From the NCBI GenBank assembly GCA_036429605.1, contig JAVFKD010000004.1, positions 1,426,001 through 1,490,000 on the forward strand: a stretch of 64,000 nt of DNA, in the 5' to 3' direction. Below, piece by piece: positions 33,405-46,352 of the stretch (the stretch's first letter is position 1; every line of letters starts with the position of its first letter). Source of the stretch: Cladobotryum mycophilum (lineage: Eukaryota > Ascomycota > Sordariomycetes > Hypocreales > Hypocreaceae). Under the pieces are notes generated by a model that saw only the letters and a program-made list of their open reading frames with translations, made no database searches and was not told the DNA's origin. A program made the translations under genes and the position numbers.

Positions 33405-36400
33405 AGTCGGTCCATCATCCATCCCACGTTCGTTGCGTGCGTTGCTAATGACTCTACGAAAGTACGGAGTACAGAGCATTGCCATTGCTGCTGTTACGAC
33501 TCACCTCATACTAAACAAGCCCAAGACAACGCGAGTCACATTTGGTCATATTTCACAACCACCACTCGCCGTCTCCAGTCGCCCTCCCTCCACCTCCGAC
33601 CACCCCAGCACGAGGCGTCTGCGAAAGAAGTTGCTTTTTCTTCACCATGAACTGCTTTTGGCAACCCAAAACCAGGCACACTTGCGAAACTCAATTCAAA
33701 AATTACCTTATCCGAACCCGTCCCCGGTCATCGAGACCCAGAGGCTTGCTCTGCCCAGCCTCTCAAAACACCACACATCACAACATCCACATAGTAGCCC
33801 GAGGACCCAAGAGGCCATCCTGGCAGACCGACCCCGATCGATTCTGCTTGTTTGCTTTAGCGTCTTCTTCCCGCTGCGCCAATGCATGCATCCTCCATTC
33901 TCAACTGTCATTCTCGCCTTTGCAATGAAACGGCAATTGGAAGCGCCCGTTGTCACCTGTTTGTTTGTCTCTCGAGTGCCATCCTTTTTATTAGTTAGTG
34001 CTCCAGCCGAAGAACTGATGGCGGCGACCTGCATGAGCCTCCCTCATCTGTGCTTGAGCACCTCATCCGCGTCACGACCATTGCCTAAAGAGACTGCGGC
34101 TTATCTGTCCGATACCGGTGTTTGTCTCTCTTGTCTTTGTTTCCTTCTCTCCGTCGGTGAGAAAGCTCCGCATTGTTTTCAATGATTGACCGGTTGAGAT
34201 CCTCTTTTAGCCCAGATTTCAATCTCATCCCTGGTTATACCCGAGTGTGTTCTTGTGCTTTGACTCGGTAGTATTGCATCTCAACCGTCTCTGGAACTAA
34301 CAATGAGAACTAACAACGAGAATACTACACACATTCGTCTCCATGGACAATGCGCGTGATGAAGAAGGACCCTTGAGGCTAGACGTCATCCGTGAAACAT
34401 GCTCCGGCAGGCACAACAAAGGGTTACGGTTACGGCGGAGAGAGACAACTCATGCACGAAATGCAGATATCACATTATGCGCCAGCACCAACACCACTCA
34501 AGCCTCTATGCTTTCGGCCCGCATTTCTCAATGAGGTGTTGTAAGGTTGACAGCATGCCAACACAACCTCTCAAGTTCCGTCTCTTGCAGCATCGCTTGC
34601 TTGTTTGATCATCATAACTCTTTCAGCTCAGTTATCCCACCCCCATCTTTCATTAGACCGGGTGGAGACTCTCGGATTACCTCGCTAGGAGAAACGAAGT
34701 TTGTCGCAAAAAAAACTTGCTTCTTCCCCTCTTACCCGGCCCTTCCCAATGGAACGAACAATCATAGGCAGGCGGAATCTTTGATCAAACCTCGGTGGGG
34801 AAAGAAAGAGAAAAAAAGAAAAAAAGACACAAATAAGAAAAATGATACATGTCGCAAGTTTAGCCTTAAACCGGTCCCCAAAAAAACAGCCATTTTCTTT
34901 CCGAGAGAAGCAACGAGAGATCCAAGGCACAAGAGAAAAATTTCTTCTTTATTTCACTTTCTTTTTTTAATGAAGCATTATCCGAAACGACACCGTTATC
35001 TACTTGAAAACTGGAGGGAAAAAGTAAAGTTACATTACATGGCACACGAGCACTTACACCGGACCGCGGCAGTCAATATGGGCTGATATAACGTTAGGCT
35101 CGAATGCAGTAGTAGCGACGGCTGGTGTCCGTGGCCGTTAGAGTTTCATGTGTGAGTGCCCTTTTTCTTGTTTTGCCCGCAGTTACCGTTAATCCAACCC
35201 AGTGTGCGTGCTCGTATGCAAGCCTGGGTGAGCCGTTGTGGTGGTGGTGGTGTCATGTTCCCATGCAGCAACATAGCAGCTGAATTTGCCTTTTGACTAA
35301 TCCATCCAACCCGCGTGGTCCGGCATCCATTCCCGGCCGAGGGCCTGATGACCGCATCGGTCTGCAAGAGAAGAGATGGCGTGCATGCGTTCCCTGTCCG
35401 TTCCAGCGAAGCAAGGGGATCCTTTCCCCTCTTTTCCTTACTTGTTTTCTCCTCTGCATGCGATGTTGGGCTGGGCGGAAGGGAAGAAAAATGACTGGAC
35501 TTTTCAACAAGACAGCGGTCGTAACTCTATTGTATCTGCTTGTTGTTGGTAATAACAGGCACCCATGCTTTCATGGGTAGGCTATACAAAAGTCGAAGAC
35601 CCGCTGCTACTAAGCGACCATCAGAACTTAATCTGCTACCAGACAAAGGACCTTGAAAAAGTCGTGTCAAAAAAGGAAGAGAAGGGAAAGGGAAACATGA
35701 GTGAACTACTCTGAACTGCCACTGCACCCACCCCATTGCATTGGCGCCGTTTTGGCTTCAGCTGCCCTGCTCTCACTCCATCTCACAGAGCCACACAGAG
35801 AAATAATAGAGTCAAGAGAAGGAAACTTGGAAGCAAAGAAGAGGGCCAGCGCGCGGACCACATCATTTAGGTTAGGGCACAGACTTTTACGAAAGATCCT
35901 AGGGTCGCTAAATCTATTGCCCTACCTAATCTTGGGTAGAAACCTTGTCCTGCTGGAAAACGAGGCTTGATCTGAGGGCCAAGGGTCTTCCCATATCGGG
36001 ATATCGTGGCTGCAACGGTGTGACCGCCCGAGTGGTCCGGAGTGGCCGTTTTCAGGGCCGTTTGTCCAGAACTAACACGACCACTGTCCAGTTCCATCTG
36101 GGATTGCAAACAACAAAAGCAAGGTAGTAAAGCGGAGGAGAGAGAAGGAGGGCGAATCCTTGTACGCCGCTGTGTTTGTTTGTGTTTGTGTAACCAGGGT
36201 GGAAGGGGATAATGATCTATGGCCCTGGGTGTTTCTTGGTCCAGCTCCGAAGGTGCTTCGATTGATCCACGTCAGCTGATGTGTGTAAGGGAGAGACCAA
36301 ATTGCAAATCAAGGGGGTCATGGGAAGTTCCCAATGTCAATTTGGGCCACGAACGCTGGGAAGAGGGGCCCTGATCTAGCTGGTGATGATGTGGCCATGC

Positions 36401-37846
36401 ACTCCATATCGTACAGATATCCGTGATTTGCGGAAGCGGGATGAAATGGGCCTGATGAATGCGGTGCATTCGGGGTTCATCCCTTTGCCTGCATCTGCGA
36501 GTGTTGACTCATGAATCTCCTTTTCCCCCTACATGATGTTAGAGGAAGGCTTTCATTTGCTCACGTCTTATCTTTTATTCCTAGGACCGATTGTCTGTAG
36601 CAGATATGCTGGGAATTACTCAAAGCAACGTTCTTGGTATCGGTATACTGAATTAGGCAACGGCATTCCTGTCACCTTCTATCAAGCCACTGACCTGGTC
36701 TACAGACTCACCTTCGGTATACAACGAACCACAGCGCACACTTAGTTGTTTCGAGCAACCAACTACAACAGAACACTGTCACTCCTCAACAGTAGCATCA
36801 AGCACCTACAGCATATACCTGCCTCTCCCTGTAGTACTCGCCTGCTTCCCAGGAACCCGGTTTCCCAACCCCCTCGCCTCCCCATGAAACACCGCAGAGA
36901 CACAAAAATGAATACTGTACAACTAGGAAGGCTCTGCACAAGATCCGACCCTCTGGTTCATGCTTTAAAGCATGTGTACCACAAACCGGCTAACTTTGTG
37001 GCTCTGTGCTACTCACACAGTACCAAACTATATGTCAATTGGATGCTAGGTAAAGAAGAGAGAGGGGGAGGGAGACTTGTCAACCTATGAACCAACTTAT
37101 GAGGACGTTGGGCTCGGCTTTACACAAAGTGGAGAAGATCACCAATGATCTGATAAAACAGTTGCTATTAGCATGCAACAGGTCGGTAGCCAGATGTGGA
37201 TATGACCCAACAAAATAATGCCGTGAATACCGGCCTTCCCGTGAGTATGTCATCCTTTTCAGACATGGCAACATGTCGTTGGCCGTTTTTGTCTTTTTGC
37301 GGCACCCCATCTACCCCTAATAATTGATAGATTCCCCATCTTTTCTTTCGTTCTACATTGCCCTCTTTTTTTCTTTCCTTTTTTTTCACTAATCTTTGAA
37401 TGAGAATGCAGGAGTGGACAATTGGATCTGGTAGTGGAGTCATATGTCATCCAATCTTCCTGAGATTGGCAGATCCAGACCCTCTCCCCTTTCAATAAAC
37501 GAAACTTCCCTTGTTGCGAGTCCAATTGAAGATGGTAAACCAAGACATTTTGAAACCGGCAGAGTAATCATTGATATATGACAGAAGTAATGACAACGGG
37601 TGCATACAATATAGTACATGGATTCACAATATTCGCCACCACCAGAGAACACGTAACTTCTTCATCAAATCATGCATCTTCATTTTCATGGCACTTTGAT
37701 TATTGAAAAATTAGCCAACAAACCAGGAAACACCACAATACCCTAAATAATGAGTCTGCCCGCCCGCCCCATACCATATTCATAACCAAGCCCCTCCCCA
37801 CTTTATGCCCTGCAGCCAACATATCACAGGAAGCATGCCGTCCCCC

Positions 37847-40342
37847 TCACTTTAGGGTAAACGGATTACTCGTCCCCTCGAATGACTGGACTTTTCCTAT
37901 CAAGGGCTTAGAATCACCGTAGTACTTGACACGGTATGTGCCTGGCTTCGCATTGCCGTACGTCTCCCACGTCACGTCCACCTCGCTGTAGCCCAGCACA
38001 AAGTTTGTGCGGCGCCACGTGTACACCAGGAACCAGTCCGCGTCGTCGCGTACTCTGGTCCATTGGTTGGGGGCACTGCCTTGCTGCTCAATCGCCACAA
38101 ATGTCTGCTCCTGGCGGAGGTTGTTACGCGGGTTAGCGGCCTGGAAGGTGACGTTGACGATGTTGCCGATACCGTAGCTATCCTTGGGCTGGGTGATGAC
38201 GGAGCCAAAGTTCTTGCCCGAAGGAACGCTGTCCTGGACGACACCGGTGATGAAGGAAAGCATCTTGCTGCGGTTGTCCGGAGGGAGGGTGCCCTGGTTG
38301 GGCTTGTCCTTTGCATCGGGGTGGAGGTAGTGCATGTTGCCAACGGTGAGGTTGATGTAGGCGTTCAATTCGTTTCGGCCGAACAGAGTGGAAGCACCTT
38401 CGTATCGCTGGATGTCATACTCCTCGGGAGTAGCACAATAGTGGGAGTAGCTGTTGGCAGGGCCGCCGAGGACGACGACGGGAGCCTGGTCGAGGAATGA
38501 GGTAGCCTCCTTGGCGACGGCAGCCTTCCAGCGACGACCAGCCATGGTGGTGGCCTCGCTGGGGCTGACAATGATGACAAGCTGGCCGACACGAAGCATC
38601 TGAATGTCGACAATATTGGGGGTCCAAGCATAAGGAGTTTCGATCTCACCAACGTCCAGCAGGACAGGCTTTGGCTCCTGGCACTTGACTTGCTGAGGGC
38701 CGGGAGCCTTGAGCAGACCACCAACAACCTTCCAAAGAGGGTTGTGTGGTGCACCGGCCTCACCCTGGGTAAAATCAAAGGCACCAGGCCAGTCCGAAGT
38801 ACCAGCGGCAAAAGAGAAACCAAGAGCAGCAGGGCAGGTCTGGCCTGGCTTTCCGTCTGGCAGAGTGAAGTTGAAGTATCTCATGTCCTGGAAGAAGTGG
38901 AAAGCCTTGACGGTAGATCCAACAATGGCGGTACCGGAGGATCCAATTGAGTCCTAAAATAATCCATATATCAGCGCGCTGTGCGAATGATGAGAGATGA
39001 GCTCAGAGGATGGTAACTTACGTAGATGGATTTGGCACCGGCAAACTGTCGGCGACCCATCTCGTAACAGCTCTTGACACCGAGATCAAGAGCTTCAAAC
39101 ATAGGACCACGGCCGTGGCAGCTCTGCGACTTGCCGTCCGCACAAGTGCTGTTCTCAAGACTGCACTGCTGGCCGGAACCATCATCACAGTAGGCACCTC
39201 CAACGTTGGGAGTCGTATCACCGACATTGGCCTGGCTGAATCCAGCGACAAAGCCGGGAGCAGCAGAGCTGTCGCCTGCCATGGCAGACTCGAGCATCCA
39301 TGCGGCAACACCCTTATTATCTCCAGCAGCGTGGGTGTTGTTGCCGAGGAGAGAGGTACCGTGAACGGGGTACCAGGTGAGCACACCAATATTCTTTCCG
39401 TCGGAAGCACGCTGGAAACGCAGCAGAGTCATGGTGATGTCGGTATTGGCGTTGTACTGCTTGCGCTCATCCTCTGGGTTGTGAAGATAGGCCCAGAGGG
39501 AACGGTTGATGGCACCATCGGCGATATCGGTTTTGCCAACATCAAGGTAACCCTATTGAAAAACTCGATGTTAGTTTTTGCTTCACCATCTTGATCACAT
39601 GTGAAAAGATAGGTTGGTCAAGTCAAAGTGTATCAAGTCAATTGATGCTGCTTCTTACCTCTTGCAGACTCTCGTGAGCACGCTTAATGGACACCACACA
39701 GCCGTCGACAATAGCCTGGTAGCTCTGCTTGTCAAAGCCAAAGCTGGTAATCTGGGGCAGCAAGTAGTTGAACCAAGCACCGGGGCCAGCATGGCTGTGG
39801 GTGCCAGTCAATGCAACGTTGTTCTGGCCATAGACGGCATATGCACCGCCAAGGGCCTTCAAGCCGTCCAAAACACCATTGCGCATAGCGGTATCACCGG
39901 ATTGAGTGTCCAGAACCATGTAAACGAATCGATCGCTGGGGTTGGTCACATCAGCAACGATGAAAGACCTGCAGTAGAGACGCTGGCGCAAACCAGTTCC
40001 CTTCTGATCGGTGTTGGCATATCCAGCAAAGCCGATCTCGACGACCGGACCGGTAATGTCACCTTTGCCAACACCGACGAGATACTTTTGGCGATCCGCT
40101 CGTTCCTCAAAGGTGCGTGAGCCGGTGCTTCCAGCAAAAGCAAAAGCACTCAGGACAAGGAGCGAGAGGACAGTGAAGACGTTGAAGAGAGTTCTTCTCC
40201 CTTGGCGGGCAGGGCCCGTACGGAACGATGACGCCATGTCTTCGGATGGCGATTTTGAGCTCGGCAGCAAAGAATACTTGCCTCGATCAACGTCGTCTAG
40301 AGTTGACGAGGCCAAGCGTTTTTCTTCCTGGGCCGGATCCAT
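37847..40342 (-). CDS. Neutral ceramidase (N-acylsphingosine amidohydrolase)
   Basis: Hydrolyses ceramide to sphingosine and fatty acid, in the secretory pathway or outside the cell. Exons are 40342-39659, 39552-39022 and 38953-37847, with introns GTAAGA...AATAG and GTAAGT...TTTAG. All are phase 0, giving 773 residues. From the first Met, a hydrophobic segment at about residues 51-71 would act as a signal anchor. A second in-frame Met at 40237 turns the same segment into a cleavable signal peptide. The family core is clear: GKGDITGPV, GFAGYAN, GTHSHAGPG and YPVHGTS (zinc-ligand His regions), and SYSHYCATPEEY. The nucleophile motif, GDVSPN in characterised bacterial and human enzymes, reads GDTTPN here, putting Thr (about residue 342) at the catalytic Ser position. 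The C-terminal immunoglobulin-like domain is intact. Confidence 0.95.
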
Positions 40343-42824
40343 TTCTTATAAACCAAATCTGTACAGCACTATAGCCAGACTGAGACCGGGCCCTGGCTCA
40401 AACCATTTGGAGCAGGCGGCAGGAAATCCAACCCTTGAATCCGGACTTCATTCACAGCCCGGACCGAAAATAACGACACCGGAAGACTAGTCCTGGTTTG
40501 GGAGCTCGAACTGGTCTAAGCTTGAGGAGGATCGACGGCCGCTCGGTTCTTTTGTCTTGAACATGCAGCAATTTAATACGGGGCGAGTTGTTGGTGAGCT
40601 GTGAACGAACAAGTAGTACAAGTACTGTAGGTAGGTAGGTAGATGTTATGGGGAGCACGGAGTTATGCAAGCAAGAGAGGTAGAGAATTTTATTACTTTC
40701 TGGGGCTGCCTTGGTCAAATAGTTGGGAAGTAGCTACCTAGCTTTATGAACAGCCATTGAACGGCAGTCACGACCTCAGTTGATCTACCCTCCCTTCCTT
40801 CGATTGCCCTGGCATGTACCTACTACTACTACTACTAGGTAGGCACTACTATCTAATGTGGTCACGCTGATGAACATCCAGCAGCACCTCTGTCTTGTTG
40901 TTTGTTGATGTGTGTGTGTGTGCGCCTAAAACAGAAAGGGGAAAAACTTTCACTGGCGACTGGAACATTGGTCGAAAAAGGGAATGGTATGGCTGATTAT
41001 TAAAAAAAACTCAACTTCTCAACACATTCTGCGTCGCTTGCTGTCTCACCCCCGGGAGATTTGCGACAGCATGACAGAGGACCAATGACAGGGTAGTATC
41101 CATTTGCTCTTGCATTTGACAGCCTTTGTTTCTCTGGCGGCGGTGCAAAAAAACAAAAGGAAGAAGAAAAAAACAAACAATCAATCAATCAAACGTTTCT
41201 CGTCCTGGAAATCAGCGCCGAGCCAGAAATACGAAGGTGCCTCCATTCTTGTTCAAGAACAGGCAACACAGCCGGTGATTGAATTGCACCGGCTGGTCGC
41301 TCAATTTTTTGGTGTGTCCAGTCCCAGCTCCAATGCCCAATAGAACATGCATTAAAACAGGGTTACAGCATGGGGACTAGAGCCCCCAAGGCATTGGCCG
41401 ATGCGTTTTTAGCCAGGCCGTCTACCCTTGCATTGGGGGGTTAAACGAGGTCATCGTAAGCTAGGACTTGTTGACAAGCTTTTCAAAAAGGCCTTCTTTC
41501 TTGTTTTGTGTTGTGGGGTTTCCGTCCTTTGCCAGGTCTGGGATGCGGAGAAGGATGCAGAAAAGAAACAAACGCCTCCAACGGGGTCACCCGCCCAGTC
41601 CGGCCCGGCGTCATAGGATGAATGCCAAGGTCACCAGGCACAGGTTTTAATACTAGCTAGCCTGCGATAGTATGGAAGGGCTCTTGGTCAAGACGGGTCT
41701 GTACGACCATCATCCATCTTCACATCGTCTAGAACCATGGCTTGCTTGTTCTCTGCGTATCTAAGGCACTGCTTAGTTGGGTAGTACAAACCACCACCAC
41801 CACCAACATCCATCTACCTATCCCTCTTCTTTCAGGTCTCGTGCCTTGATGATCAACAGATCCTTAATGTTATTACCCGCTTCTCCACACATCGGTCTCC
41901 CGTCCGATTCGAGCGGGGTAGCGAGTCGACCAGCCCGTCCAACACAACCGCCCACCGATGGATACACAAGAGAGAGGGGAGGGGGGTTCTCATAGCCCAT
42001 TCTCTGCCCTTTGAGTGGCTGGTTCTTCTCTTGACAAACAGTTTTTGCATCTGGAACGGATGTTCACTCGTCCGGCGCAGACCTCGGCCAAATGGACATG
42101 ACCCCTGGCTTTAGGCTCGTGAAAGCCTTCAGTCATCGCTCTGAAGACTCCCATTTTCTGTAGCAATTGATGAGATGGCGGGGATGTGCTTCTAGGACGA
42201 GGAGAGGGGTTCACCCCCAGCTGAAAGAACGTTTAGGAAGGAATAGATGGCATTTAATCAACGGCGGCACCCATTTTCGGATATCGATGCCATCTCCACA
42301 CATCAGGAACTGGGGGGAGAAGGGGAGGGGAAGGAGTGTGTATGACCTCAGACTCTGCCGTGTATTATTCCAGCAGATGAATCATTATTACTGATCCAAG
42401 ACACTTTCATGCGCTTAAAAGTCTCCGATGCTCCGCCATACGGTCTTTGCGACGACTGGATTGAGCAACAAACTCCGTCGGTCGGTCGAAGCCGAGTCCA
42501 TTCCGCATATTCATTTATATTAACCGTGCCTAGGCTTCATCCACAATACATGCTACGAGTCCATGCTTTTTTTTTCATGTAACATTTCCATATATGAATT
42601 AAAGAATACGGTGTGTGCATTGTTCGTCACTGCTTGGTTGTAGACGAGATCCACAAAGTCGGTCGGAATCTAGAGAAAGAGGACACGGTCAATAGCTTAG
42701 GATCCAACATTTTATTTATTGAAGGGGAGATGATTTCCATTTCAAATTGTCGCCTCTTGCCTCTGTGACCATATACCCAGCTTTCCGTAACACTACTAGG
42801 TATCTCTTCAGGTCGAATACCCGC
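40343..42824. other. Intergenic region upstream of the ceramidase gene
   Basis: No gene is recognised. It holds TAGGTAGG microsatellites (40628-40643), a CTA repeat (40820-40840), a GT repeat (40910-40922) and A-rich tracts (41145-41180). Confidence 0.5.
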
Positions 42825-43088
42825 TCACTCCCCCTTTCTTTCACTAGGCCCAAGGATTTCAGGGTAGTAGTTGTACACGACATAACTGTCCGCGACCAGA
42901 CACACTCCAATCCCGTAACCAACGTATCGTCGCGTCTGCGGCGAGAGATTCTTCCACCAAGAGGTGGAGGCAGATACAGCAGCTTCACTGCCTGCCGGCT
43001 TAAGTGACTGTGCAGTGGTGCAAAAGGCAGCGTGGTGAACTGCAAGTTGTGCCACGCGTGAGGCAATGCGGGTGACGATGGGAGACAT
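42825..43088 (-). CDS. Small mitochondrial-type single-pass membrane protein
   Basis: This intronless 87-residue frame begins MSPIVTRIASRVAQLAVHHA, a basic amphipathic stretch typical of mitochondrial targeting. A conserved-looking block SWWKNLSPQTRRYVGYGIGV follows and leads into one transmembrane helix (about residues 54-74). The end is NYYPEILGPSERKGE. The Trp-Trp-Lys...Arg-Tyr-Val pattern before a single membrane span resembles small fungal inner-membrane proteins, but I cannot name the family. It lies 316 bp downstream, in transcription order, of SRS2 on the same strand. An overlapping open frame (42716-43066) is a shadow. Confidence 0.65.
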   Translation of the reverse strand: MSPIVTRIASRVAQLAVHHAAFCTTAQSLKPAGSEAAVSASTSWWKNLSPQTRRYVGYGIGVCLVADSYVVYNYYPEILGPSERKGE

Positions 43089-43404
43089 GATTTGATTGTT
43101 GATAATAAACGTATGTTGCCTTGTAATTAAGTATTTATTGATACAATTTATTGGGCAAGTCGATGCGATTTTTGAGCTATATTCATTTCATTACATCTGA
43201 ATCCATCAGATTTATATATGTGATCTTTTCTCAAGATCCTTACGCGGCGCCATCGTACATTCGTTATGCTCAACCGTAAAGCCAAGTGCAATTATTTTAG
43301 TTCTTCTGTGGCCTAACCACGCCAACGTGAACCATCAAATACAAACCCCATCATATCCCACCATCTAAGGCTTCCAAGAAGGATAACGCCTTCACCTATT
43401 CATT
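43089..43404. other. Short spacer between SRS2 and the small membrane protein gene
   Basis: AT-rich DNA that must hold the SRS2 3' UTR and the promoter of the 43088 gene. No gene is seen. Confidence 0.5.
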
Positions 43405-46352
43405 TCATCTTGGTGGTGGCCCTGAAGGTCGAGCGATAGTAAGTGGCTTAAATGGCTTGCACAGCCTATTCATTCCTGGTGGAGGTCCCAACCCCACTGG
43501 CCGTCTAACACCACCGCGCCTCGAACCGGTAGAGAGGAAAGTTGTTGCATGAAAACTGGACGCAGGCTGATCAGGTACAGTTTCAGGCTTTGCTTCCTCC
43601 GTCGCCTCATCGCCTGCGGGTGGCTTTGTCGGAGAGCTCGAGAAGCAGTTGTAGACCTTTTTCGGTCCTTCATCCTCCATCTTTGGGGCATTTGGCCGAC
43701 TCAACGTCTTGCCACTGGCGAGCTTGTGTTGCGCAAGCGTAGGATCAATGGCCGGCTTGGGGATTTGGGGAGTCTCCATCGCAGCCGCTGATCTAGCGGC
43801 CGATCGTGCCGCTGCCACCTGATAACGAGCTAAAGATGCATCGGCTCCACCAACCCTACTTGATGCTGCAGTTGGCTTCTTCGACTCCATGGTTACAAAG
43901 CCAAGTAAGCTCTTCTGATCTGCTTTGCGACGACTCGTCGCTTTGATGACTTGTTTTTCTACCTTTTCCGCAGCCGCAGCTGCAGATATTGCGCTTTGAT
44001 GAGCCCCTGCTGTTTTAAATCCCGGTAGTGAAGCCATCGTGAAGTTGGATGACTGCTCCATTGTTGTAGAATATTCTTTATGCCATGAGCGCTCTTCGGC
44101 TTCCTCCTCCCCAGTATTGTATCCTTCGTAACCCTTCCGCGGCCGCTTTGGTGCTCTCGAGAAATGCCCCTCGGGATCATCAACCGCAGCTGGGTCCCTG
44201 CTGTCGATTGGATCCACAGGAAATAGGTTGTCCTCAACAGAAAACATTGGTGGAAGTTTATCAAATATGGCCTTTTGGTTTGGAAGTTCTCTTCCAAGGA
44301 TTTTGGCCACAGCTTCTTGGACCGGCCGGTCAAAGGTTGGACCCTGCTTGGCAAATGCTTTTGAAGCGAATGGGGAGACGAAGGGTGATAGCTCGACTCG
44401 GTTACTCATGCCCTGAGAGCCATAGAGTGGGCAGCTCAAATATAATAAAGCCTTGGCTCTAGTCATCGCAACATAAAGCAAACGTCTCTCTTCATCCTCA
44501 TCATCGGCTCTCGAATGGGGTATGGAACCCGTATAGACAGATGGTACAAAGACCACAGGCCATTCTAGCCCCTTGGCTGCATGTATTGTTGATATTGTAA
44601 CCATGGGTTTTTTCTCTCCGTCCTGGTCACCCTTTTGAGCATCGGATGCGAGTGCTACATTCGCCAAGAACTTGCCCAGGACACTATCATCCTTTACTTG
44701 GTCAACATCCTCAATCTCAGGCAACGCGTCATCCTCCAGATTCTTCATGTCTCGAACGAAGTCGTTGGCCAAGTTGAGGAATTCTTGCACGTTGGCCCAT
44801 CGCTGTTCGTGGTCCTCGGGGTACTCCGCCTCGATGTACTTTTGGAAGTCTAAGCGCGATATCAACTTCTCAATGATCTCTACTAGAGCGTCCTGGCTGC
44901 TCTCCGTCAATTGTTGAGCCTGCTGTTGGACACCCAAGATAATCCTTAGAAGTTCCGCATTGAGCTTCTGTTCCATCTTTGGCAAGATTTTTGTTGTCGC
45001 TTTGCGCTGGCCAAGGCAGTGTTTCCGTAAGAGAGACCAAAGACTGATTTTTTCGTGATCAGCCTCTTCCAAAAGGCGCTGGATAGTGGTCTCTCCTATC
45101 CCTCGTCGCGGTACATTGATGATTCGCGCAACGGCATCATTGTTATCGGGTTGGTATACCACACGAAGATAATCTAGCAAGATCTTGATTTCCTTTCGTT
45201 CATAGAACTTGTGTCCGCCAATCATGCGGTAAGAAATCCCCGCTTTTCCCAATGCTGACTCAAGATGTCTTGAGAGAGAGGCGGATCTCAAAAGAATGGC
45301 CATATCGTCATAATTCAGCATGTCGCCAAACATCATTGCCGCTCGCTTGATCTCCGAGACCACCCAGTCACCTTCTGCAGCAGAACTCTTCAGCTTTCGT
45401 AAGACCGGTTGTGTACCTTTAGTATGAACCGGTAACAGTACTTTCTGGTATCGCTTCTTGTCTTGCTGAATAACGTTGAGAGATACGTCAAGGATTAATT
45501 GCGAGGACCGATAGTTTTCCTCGAGTGAGATCTCGTCGGTTTCTGGATAGTCCCGCAGAAGTCGATAAAGATTTCGGATCTCGGCTGATCGCCAGCCGTA
45601 AATACTTTGATCAGGATCTCCGACAACTGTGATGCGTTTGCGTGCCTGAGCAAATAGCTTCATGAGCTCGTATTGTATGCCGTTTGTGTCTTGGTACTCA
45701 TCAATAAGAACAGTCTGGACATTGGAAACGCATTTGGGGTAGCTCTGCAAGAGCTCAACACAGCGAACCAATAAATCATCATAGTCTAGCAAGTTTGCCC
45801 GGACCAGATGATCTTGGTATTCTTTGTAGCACTCGTTCAACTCCGGATTCTCGGGCTGCTTTGAATTTGTTTTCGGGGCTGCTCCATCTCCTTTTGCTTT
45901 CTTCTTGCTGATCCACGATTTTGCATATCCCGGATCAATCTTAAAGTCATGCCTTTTACAGATTCGGCGAATGATTGCCTTGGAGTCACCATCATCCGCA
46001 ATAGCGAATTTAGGGTCAAGACCAATGTGTTTCCCGTAAGCAGATAAATATCGCCTGGATATTGAATGAAAAGTTCCGAGGACAATTTTTTCTCGCATTC
46101 TGCTCCCAACACTTTGCCAATACGCTCTTTCATCTCTCGAGCAGCCTTGACAGTGAAAGTCGCAACAATAATATCAGAGGGCTGATAACCAACCTGCTGT
46201 ACTAGCCATACGACGCGAGACGTTAGAGTGTGTGTCTTTCCACTACCTGGCCCAGCCAGAATAGCGACAGTTGGTGCATTTGAGGTGACTGCACGGCGCT
46301 GAGCCGCGTTTAATGACTTCAAGATGGGGTGGTCATTCTGTGTTGTTGACAT
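43405..46352 (-). CDS. SRS2: UvrD-family DNA helicase Srs2, with an apparent frameshift
   Basis: Srs2 is a 3'-5' SF1A helicase that removes Rad51 filaments and limits recombination. The frame starts at 46352. Motifs in order are the Q motif LNAAQRRAV, Walker A AGPGSGKT (about residues 33-40), motif Ia VATFTVKAAREM, Ib LGTFHSISRRYL, Walker B LIDEYQDTN, III VVGDPDQSIYGWRSA, IV LEENYRSS, V TIHAAKGLEW and VI RRLLYVAMTRAK. A disordered C-terminal tail of about 280 residues follows, as expected for Srs2. The frame breaks at a run of six A (minus strand; 46086-46091) between the Ia and Ib regions. One added A gives ...ECEKKIVLGTFHS..., matching the family, and a total of 982 residues. No GT-AG intron fits. 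Without correction the protein would stop after about 171 residues. Confidence 0.93.

Larger units (their letters stand above)
28964..37846. other. 8.9-kb region without a recognisable gene
   Basis: This is the longest gene-free stretch in the window, between the 5' end of the dsRBD gene and the 3' end of the ceramidase gene. I read all six frames and found only short, low-complexity or isolated open frames without conserved motifs. The longest, 33433-34185 on plus, is rich in Ser/His/Pro and lacks any domain. The region holds many simple repeats (AAAAT, CATA, CATGA and AGACCA units), G runs (32041-32051), purine/pyrimidine tracts and TACGGAGTA motifs. A long non-coding RNA or an extended promoter is possible but nothing proves it. 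Confidence 0.5.

Noticed and set aside
33433..34185. 250-codon plus-strand open frame in the long spacer
   Set aside because: Composition is Ser/Pro/His-rich without motifs, hydrophobic stretches are haphazard, and no splice context or homologous family is recognisable.
38063..40120. Plus-strand open frames opposite the ceramidase gene
   Set aside because: Shadows of the real minus-strand exons; they lack motifs and consistent splicing.
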